A stretch of 19,883 nucleotides of DNA from the NCBI GenBank assembly GCA_965370955.1, contig CBDUWP010000017.1, positions 1 through 19,883 of the forward strand, given 5' to 3'. This document shows positions 14,607 through 19,883 of this stretch, piece by piece; position 1 is the first letter of the stretch; each line of letters begins with the position of its first letter. Under the pieces are notes generated by a model. The model saw only the letters and a program-made list of their open reading frames with translations. It searched no databases and was not told the origin of the DNA. The stretch is from CBDUWP01 sp965370955 (GTDB lineage: Bacteria; Planctomycetota; Phycisphaerae; Sedimentisphaerales; Anaerobacaceae). A program made the position numbers and the translations under genes.

Positions 14607-14645
14607 ATCAAAAACCGCTTTTTCATACAGTTAAAGTGGTTTGCG
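14607..14645 (-). terminator. Probable intrinsic terminator of tatD
   Basis: On the plus strand AAACCGCTTT (14612-14621) and AAAGTGGTTT (14633-14642) form a 10-bp stem with one central mismatch and an 11-nt loop. Read on the minus strand the stem ends in GGTTTTTG, giving a short U-run. It sits between the tatD stop and the dnaG promoter, the expected place. The stem is AT-rich and the U-run is short, so strength is uncertain. Confidence 0.5.
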
Positions 14646-14694
14646 AATTTTTTAGACAGTTAGCTCATGGTACAAGGCGGCTGTTTGATTTTGC

Positions 14695-15459
14695 TTATTT
14701 CAAGGCAAAAAACTCGACAGCGTTTGCCGTTGTCACTTGTTTGAATCGTTCGATTTCGATATTTTTGAGTTTTGCGAGGAATTTCGCCGTATGGATTAGA
14801 AATGCCGGCTCGTTGGTTTTTTGGTTTCGTACCGGCACAGGTGACATATATGGACAGTCGGTTTCGATCATCATTTTTTCCAGCGGCACAGCCACCGCTG
14901 CGGTTCTTGCTTTGTCGGCATTTTTGAAAGTCACCACCCCCGTAAACGAAATATAGTAACCTTTCTCGATCAGGATTTTCGCCTGTTTATCGTCCCCGCC
15001 ATAGCAGTGAAAAACTACTTTGTTTAGATTTTTCCCATATTCGTTTAACACTTCAAGCGTTTGTTCGAACGCATCTCTGCTATGGATAATCATTGGCAGG
15101 TTTAGTTTGGTTGCTATTTTGATATGGCTGATGAACAGCTTTTTTTGCGACAGTTCGTTTGCCGTATCATAGAAGAAGTCGAATCCAGTTTCTCCGATTG
15201 CGACAATTTTTTCTTTTTCTGCTAATTTTGCCAGCTCATCGATGTCACCATCTGTAATTTTCTCAGCTTCATGCGGATGGATGCCGGCAGTTGCAACCAT
15301 TTTTTCGTATTTCGCCGCCATTTCGATAACATCTTTTGTATCTGCCAAGCTGCAGCCGACATTGACCCATCTTGTAATACCGGCCGCTTCGCTTCGCGTG
15401 ATAACCGCTGCGATATCGTCGTATCTTCTATCTGTCAAGTGACAATGAGTATCTACCAT
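14695..15459 (-). CDS. tatD: TatD-family metal-dependent deoxyribonuclease
   Basis: This 254-aa TIM-barrel amidohydrolase-fold nuclease has all family metal ligands: DTHCHL (His5, His7), AIGETGFDFFYD (Glu90), IIHSRDA (His126), VFHCYGG (His151) and ETDCPYMSPVPVR (Asp201), plus GIHPHE and NEPA. TatD proteins are 3'-5' exonucleases implicated in DNA repair and degradation. The length is normal. AGGA lies about 13 nt before the ATG. It lies between the DUF4139 gene and dnaG on the same strand. A hairpin terminator and a separate dnaG promoter suggest it is not in one operon with dnaG. Confidence 0.95.
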   Translation of the reverse strand: MVDTHCHLTDRRYDDIAAVITRSEAAGITRWVNVGCSLADTKDVIEMAAKYEKMVATAGIHPHEAEKITDGDIDELAKLAEKEKIVAIGETGFDFFYDTANELSQKKLFISHIKIATKLNLPMIIHSRDAFEQTLEVLNEYGKNLNKVVFHCYGGDDKQAKILIEKGYYISFTGVVTFKNADKARTAAVAVPLEKMMIETDCPYMSPVPVRNQKTNEPAFLIHTAKFLAKLKNIEIERFKQVTTANAVEFFALK

Positions 15460-15536
15460 TTTTTTAAATCGTTCCTGTTATAGCGTAAATCACATGACAC
15501 GCCAGTTTTACACTCGCCCTTTCTATGACACCATTA

Positions 15537-16949
15537 TCACCAATTCTGTATTGTTGTATATTTCAGTATAACTATTTTATCAGCTTCGACTTTCACTTTG
15601 AACCGAGCTGTTTTGCTGTCGAGTTTTTCAAAAGGCACCGAACTGTCAACAACTCTCCAATTAACATGACTGCCGAATTTTTCGTCCACAAAAATCTCGA
15701 CCGCTTCATTTTTTCTATTTTTCAGTTCGACTTCATAGACATCTGTTCTGCTTCGGCGTTGACTTTGGCTATCGACAATTTTTGTTTTGACAGGCAGATC
15801 GAAGGCGTTTCCGATATATAGCGACAGCTTTTGTTTTTTAGCAGTATGATCGATCATATCCTCGCCGACAAATTCCGCTGATCCATCTGCTGGATCTTTT
15901 TTAAACACGCGAATTTTCCCTTTCGGCAGCGCCATTCCCAACCCATATTCTTTTTCGTTTTGGAATTCTATTTTGACTTGAATTTTGTCGTTATATTGCG
16001 TTCTGTCATAGAGATACACTTTTTTCGCCGGCACATTTAGTACTGGCTCAATGAACTCAATTTGTTTGGTTTGATTATTCCCTACCGTGCTTCGCCTGCC
16101 GAGCGTATACATATGATATTCCATGAACGCCTTTTCCTCAAAGCCGCCATCGGCTTCTGCGCTGGTGGGCATCATATTTTTATATTGGTGCCTTCGACCA
16201 TAATTTGACCTTGGCCGGATTTTGTTAACATCTCCAGCGATAAGTTTTATTTTAGCGTTTTTATATCCTGCTCCGCTTTTGTTGTCGATTGTCACCCAGC
16301 CGGTTAGGTCTAGGCTTTTGTCGTCAGCTGCGATAACCGCCGTATAGTCAGCCTTCCAATTGACTCGATCGGTGCTGTATGTCGTTTGGCATTTTTTTGT
16401 GCCGGCTTTTTTTGCGTTCGCCAACCATATTAGCGTTGGCTTTGTCACTAGGTCGCTTGCCATTTCTTTCAGTTCGATTCGTTCTATGTTTTGTTTAGCG
16501 ATAATATCAACTTGTCCGTCCATTTTTTTGAGTATGATTTCATTTCCAACCGCTGCCAAGAGTTCGCCATTTGTTTGATATGCGTTATCGCTTCCCGACC
16601 CTTTTACTGTCACTTCGACTTTTTTATCTATATATCTTTTTAATAGACTGTCGATTGAGACCAGATCATATTCGTAATTTTGCTCGAGAATTGTCACAGC
16701 TTTCGGCTCATTCTCGCATTGGAATTTGACAGTTGTCGGATCGATAGCTGATGGAATATTGGTGAATTTAATTTCGTTAATTCCTTTATTGAACGTGATA
16801 TCTCGTACATCCGTCACTATAGCAAAGTTTCCGTTATAGACCGTCAATTTGACCTCGTTTGGGTTAGCATTTGCGATTTCGTTTGTTTCGCAGGCCCCTG
16901 CTCCCATTGCTGCGACAATCATCACAGCCGTAATCATCAATTTTTTCAT
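15537..16949 (-). CDS. DUF4139-domain exported protein
   Basis: The 470-aa protein has an N-terminal signal sequence (MKKLMITAVMIVAAMGAGAC). Cys20 is preceded by AGA, a poor lipobox, so secretion or lipoprotein anchoring are both possible. The body matches DUF4139 family proteins: VNWKADYTAVI, LTGWVTIDNKSGAGYKNAKIKLIAGDVN (split GWVTIDNKSGAGY and KNAKIKLIAGDVN), VYLYDRTQYND, YGLGMALPKGKIRVFKKD, VGEDMIDHTAKKQKLSLYIGNAFDLP. It is predicted to be largely beta-structured. AAAGGA lies 8 nt before the ATG. It is divergent from the MscS gene and upstream of tatD by 77 bp. The molecular function of the family is not established to my knowledge. Confidence 0.85.
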   Translation of the reverse strand: MKKLMITAVMIVAAMGAGACETNEIANANPNEVKLTVYNGNFAIVTDVRDITFNKGINEIKFTNIPSAIDPTTVKFQCENEPKAVTILEQNYEYDLVSIDSLLKRYIDKKVEVTVKGSGSDNAYQTNGELLAAVGNEIILKKMDGQVDIIAKQNIERIELKEMASDLVTKPTLIWLANAKKAGTKKCQTTYSTDRVNWKADYTAVIAADDKSLDLTGWVTIDNKSGAGYKNAKIKLIAGDVNKIRPRSNYGRRHQYKNMMPTSAEADGGFEEKAFMEYHMYTLGRRSTVGNNQTKQIEFIEPVLNVPAKKVYLYDRTQYNDKIQVKIEFQNEKEYGLGMALPKGKIRVFKKDPADGSAEFVGEDMIDHTAKKQKLSLYIGNAFDLPVKTKIVDSQSQRRSRTDVYEVELKNRKNEAVEIFVDEKFGSHVNWRVVDSSVPFEKLDSKTARFKVKVEADKIVILKYTTIQNW

Positions 16950-17023
16950 GATTAATTTCCTTTCAAGAAGGTTTTGTTTATTGCCTTATTTTCCCACAAT
17001 TATTTGTGCTGGTAAAGCAAAAT

Positions 17024-17051
17024 TTGACTATTGGCTCATGTTGGTTATAAT
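17024..17051 (+). promoter_or_regulatory. Strong sigma-70-type promoter for the MscS gene
   Basis: TTGACT (17024-17029) is followed after 16 bp by a perfect TATAAT (17046-17051). Predicted transcription starts near 17058, and GGAG at 17087-17090 is 7 nt before the ATG. It is the best promoter match in the window. Confidence 0.75.
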
Positions 17052-17097
17052 TGCCTGAGATACTTTTTGTTCGATTTTTATATTTTGGAGTTTTTTT

Positions 17098-18234
17098 ATG
17101 TTCTTCACATTAGCCATTTTCAATAACAGTTGGCAGCAAATCGTTTCCTATCCCTTGATTCGCGGCAATGGCATTTGGCGTTTTGGGTTGGTCATGGCGA
17201 CATTTTTGATTTGTCTGATTGCCGGCCGCATATTTCGTTATTGGCTCACGCATTTAGCCAATCGTCATGACGCGCGTAGATCTGGTTCAATTTTCGCGAT
17301 GACTTGCCGTTGTTTTGACAAACCGGTGAACATTTTATTTTTTGCCATTGCGATATACTTTTGCAAATTATTTTTATATTTCAGTGACACCGATGGCATT
17401 AAGTTAGTCATTCGCACTCATTGGAATCACGCCGCGAACATTGCTTTTTCGATTTCCGTTGCCTATGCTTTATATCGCTTGGTTGACATCGTTGAATATT
17501 TTTTGGAGTACCTCACTAGTAAGACCGCCACGAAGTTGGATGACATGTTGGTTCCAGTTGTTCGCAAGTCTCTTCGTTTTACGATCAGTATGATTTCTGG
17601 TTTGTACGTTGCTCAGTGTATTTTCGGCTCGGAGAACATCAAGGTCATCTTAGCCAGTGCCGGCATTGGCGGCATAGCATTGGCGTTAGCTGCTAAGGAC
17701 ACGATAGCCAATTTTTTTGGTTCGATCACGATTTTCGCTGACCGTCCTTTTCAGGTTGACGATTTGATTACTATTGACGGCAAGACCGGCAGTATTAAGG
17801 AGGTTGGTTTTCGCAGTACTAAGCTTCGTACTCTTCAGGGTCATTTGGTAACAATTCCTAACAGTACGATAGCCAACAGTATTTTGGAGAACATTGGCGA
17901 CCGTCCTTTCATTCGCCGCACGACTAATTTGACTATCACTTATGACAGTGGCGTGAGTAAAACAGAGTTAGCATTGCGTTTGGTCAAGGAAATTTTAGCT
18001 GGAGTCGAGGAGATCAACACAGATTCTAATTATCCTCCTCGTGTTTATTTCAGTGCCTTTAATGATTGTTCATTGAACCTTTACATGAGTTATTGGGTCA
18101 AGCCAGCCGACTATTGGGTTTATCAGAGAGTCAATGAGTTGGTAAATTTATCTATTTTGCGTCGTTTTGAGGCATCTGGCATTGACTTTGCGTTCCCGAC
18201 ACAGACTTTGCACATAGATAAAAATAACAAGTAA
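17098..18234 (+). CDS. MscS-family small-conductance mechanosensitive channel
   Basis: This 378-aa inner-membrane protein has hydrophobic helices near 27-48, 76-96, 112-135 and 161-178, followed by the pore helix and start of the beta domain: AGIGGIALALAAKDTIANFF (188-207), then GSITIFADRPFQVDDLITIDG. The beta and C-terminal alpha/beta domains follow (PNSTIANSILENI). Such channels open under membrane tension and release solutes after hypo-osmotic shock. The extra N-terminal helices and the DDMLVPVVRKSLR segment before the pore place it with larger MscS relatives rather than the three-helix E. coli MscS. It has its own strong promoter and converges with the TonB receptor gene 56 bp away. No clear terminator follows. 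Confidence 0.94.
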   Translation: MFFTLAIFNNSWQQIVSYPLIRGNGIWRFGLVMATFLICLIAGRIFRYWLTHLANRHDARRSGSIFAMTCRCFDKPVNILFFAIAIYFCKLFLYFSDTDGIKLVIRTHWNHAANIAFSISVAYALYRLVDIVEYFLEYLTSKTATKLDDMLVPVVRKSLRFTISMISGLYVAQCIFGSENIKVILASAGIGGIALALAAKDTIANFFGSITIFADRPFQVDDLITIDGKTGSIKEVGFRSTKLRTLQGHLVTIPNSTIANSILENIGDRPFIRRTTNLTITYDSGVSKTELALRLVKEILAGVEEINTDSNYPPRVYFSAFNDCSLNLYMSYWVKPADYWVYQRVNELVNLSILRRFEASGIDFAFPTQTLHIDKNNK

Positions 18235-18290
18235 ACTACACCCTTACGAACGTGGTATTGGCTTCTACGGGCCAAAGCCCTGCTGACTTG

Positions 18291-19883
18291 CTAGAATGTC
18301 CACTGAATTCTAGCGAAGAAGGTTCTTCCCGGTGTTTCTTGGTTTGTGAGTGACGAAATGGATGTCACGGCAAAATTCGTATGATTGAGTACATTGCTGA
18401 CCCCGACCATAAATTCTCCCTTTCCGTCATTAAATTTCTTCGAGACATTTACATCGAGTCTGCTATTTGTAGGTATTGCGACGAATCCATTACCGTAGCT
18501 ATTAATTTTATTATTGTAGACATAATTGGTATTTAGCGTCCATCCCTGGCCGAAGAATTGCCTATGCGTGAAGCCGAACTTATGTTTTGAGGGATAAAAA
18601 GCTCTTATGCTCTGATGCGACTGGTCGGTGCGTAGATCGTGATAATTATACCAGATACTGAGTTGGCTATTTTTTGCTTTTATGGTTAGCTCGGTTTCGA
18701 TTCCATGTGCAGTTGCTCCTTTTCCATTTACAAACTGTGCATTCACGACAGGCCCTGCCATTGTATTTATCGATCCGATTAGATTTTCCATTTTTTGCAA
18801 ATAGGCATCGATCGACAGTGTCATATTTTTAGCGATTTTTCCGTGATATCCTACTTCTATTGATTTTATAGATTCGTTTTTCAGCTTTGTATTTGGAAAG
18901 ACATTTAGTAGCGGCGTCCCCATAAAATAGATCGTAGAGCTTCTCAGTTGCCTAAACACCACCAGCGGTGATCTGTAAGCCCTTGCGACACTAGCCCTAA
19001 CGACATGGTCCGCTTCGTCATCGAGTGCATATATTGCTGTTAGCCGTGCTGACCAATCCGTTTGTACAGGCCAGTATTTATCCAATCTGATTTGCCCTTC
19101 GATTGTCAATCGTTCTGTCATTTCAAATCGATCAATGAGGAACGCTCCAGCGGTAAATTCATTAAATGGCGATCCTATCAGTTGTATATTGACTTGATTT
19201 GGCGTAATTGTGTGCGCCGTATGCAATCGTGTCCATCTCAGATTTCCTCCTACCGAGATATGATGTTTATCTCCTACGATAAAATTCCATTGTGTTTCGA
19301 GATCATGTTCATTTGTGGTATATTTTTCAAATCCGTATGGCACATGTGTTTGCTCGACATTGTTGAACCATTGCAGATAGAAGCTGCTGTCGTCGTCGAA
19401 TTCGTGATCTACTCTCGCGAATATTCTCCATACGCTCGTCAGCGCATCTCTTGCAGGGAAATATCCCCCGCTTTCTCTGTCTCCGGCTTCGATATAAGAA
19501 TATCCCAATCCGAACGACCATTTTGTATCAGGCGACATATTATAGATAGCTTCGCTGTTGAACCTCCAATTTCGGCTGAAGTCTCTAGCTTCGAATCCGC
19601 CAAATCCTATAAATGCGTTATATGCAGGTGCTGACGACTGGAATCGTCCTGCCCCCGCTTTATCGGAATCTTTTCTATCTTCGTATCCTACAGACAGTTT
19701 CCAATCCCACTTATTTTTGACTCCCGCCAACCTCAGATGCGTATATGAATCGCCATATTCTGTGATTGTTGTTGATACGAATGTCCCGGTGACATCCTTT
19801 GGTTTTTTTGTAATAACGTTAATTACGCCATTGAAAGCGTTTGCTCCCCATGAAGCGCTTGCCGGCCCTCTAACGATTTCGAT
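18291..19883 (-). CDS. TonB-dependent outer-membrane receptor (5' end outside window)
   Basis: The minus-strand frame is open from the window edge to TAG at 18291-18293, giving 530 residues. The first residues, IEIVRGPASASWGANAF followed by NGVINVITKK, are the end of a TonB plug domain. The remainder is a long barrel of alternating strands ending in Trp-Thr-Phe; a C-terminal aromatic is the usual BAM signal. A motif near the end, KLKNESIKSIEVGYHGKI, is also typical of siderophore or vitamin receptors. The ligand cannot be inferred. A TTG at 19730 is not the true start. It documents an outer membrane. An inverted repeat CTAGAAT/ATTCTAG (18291-18297 and 18307-18313) covers the stop codon. Confidence 0.93.
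   Translation of the reverse strand: MEIVRGPASASWGANAFNGVINVITKKPKDVTGTFVSTTITEYGDSYTHLRLAGVKNKWDWKLSVGYEDRKDSDKAGAGRFQSSAPAYNAFIGFGGFEARDFSRNWRFNSEAIYNMSPDTKWSFGLGYSYIEAGDRESGGYFPARDALTSVWRIFARVDHEFDDDSSFYLQWFNNVEQTHVPYGFEKYTTNEHDLETQWNFIVGDKHHISVGGNLRWTRLHTAHTITPNQVNIQLIGSPFNEFTAGAFLIDRFEMTERLTIEGQIRLDKYWPVQTDWSARLTAIYALDDEADHVVRASVARAYRSPLVVFRQLRSSTIYFMGTPLLNVFPNTKLKNESIKSIEVGYHGKIAKNMTLSIDAYLQKMENLIGSINTMAGPVVNAQFVNGKGATAHGIETELTIKAKNSQLSIWYNYHDLRTDQSHQSIRAFYPSKHKFGFTHRQFFGQGWTLNTNYVYNNKINSYGNGFVAIPTNSRLDVNVSKKFNDGKGEFMVGVSNVLNHTNFAVTSISSLTNQETPGRTFFARIQWTF

Noticed and set aside
18250..18320. Terminator between the MscS and TonB-receptor genes (GGGC-CAAA-GCCC, and CTAGAAT/ATTCTAG)
   Set aside because: The first stem is only 4 bp and neither is followed by a T-run on the relevant strand. 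The second sits on the receptor stop codon and may be chance.
19728..19730. TTG at 19730 as the start of the TonB receptor
   Set aside because: The frame continues upstream through a clear plug-domain motif (IEIVRGPASASWGANAF) to the window edge.

Overview
The window reads as chromosomal DNA of a bacterium of the Planctomycetota, most likely class Phycisphaerae. This is inferred from family resemblance only: a TPR protein of a type I associate with Phycisphaerae, a GH123/DUF4091-type secreted protein, a DUF4139 exported protein, a DUF5684 membrane protein and a ribH-nusB pair. A TonB-dependent receptor and a Sec-targeted lipoprotein indicate a diderm envelope. The DNA is moderately AT-rich. 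Two promoters near the sigma-70 consensus fit the housekeeping sigma factor encoded here. No transposase, integrase, phage gene or CRISPR array was seen.

Layout. 1-934 (+): the end of a histidine kinase, then a stand-alone E2 acyltransferase core whose catalytic His position is Arg. 969-2965 (-): ribH, nusB, two 22-codon mini-ORFs and parA. The mini-ORFs belong to an exact 76-bp tandem array that repeats the nusB-parA junction. 2966-3293: a regulatory gap. 3294-4670 (+): a TPR protein. 4783-5027 (+): tRNA-Leu(UAA) preceded by two identical 81-bp units carrying its 5' half. 5102-7210 (+): a Re-citrate synthase/isopropylmalate synthase-like enzyme and a HAD hydrolase. 7189-10660 (-): a GH123-like secreted protein, a lipoprotein and a DUF5684 membrane protein, downstream of rpoD. 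10688-14535 (-): dnaG-rpoD, the conserved core of the macromolecular-synthesis operon, with repeats, a hairpin and an inverted repeat between the genes. 14695-16949 (-): tatD and a DUF4139 protein. 17098-18234 (+): a MscS-type channel behind a strong promoter. 18291-19883 (-): the 3' part of a TonB-dependent receptor.

Most genes are housekeeping (riboflavin, antitermination, priming, transcription initiation) or envelope-related. The most unusual signal is not a gene cassette. Three separate loci in 20 kb (nusB-parA junction, tRNA-Leu(UAA), dnaG 3' end) each carry tandem copies of a gene edge in units of about 72-81 bp, diverged to different degrees. I found no clear new defence or mobile system. 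Start choices, promoters and hand alignments were done by eye.
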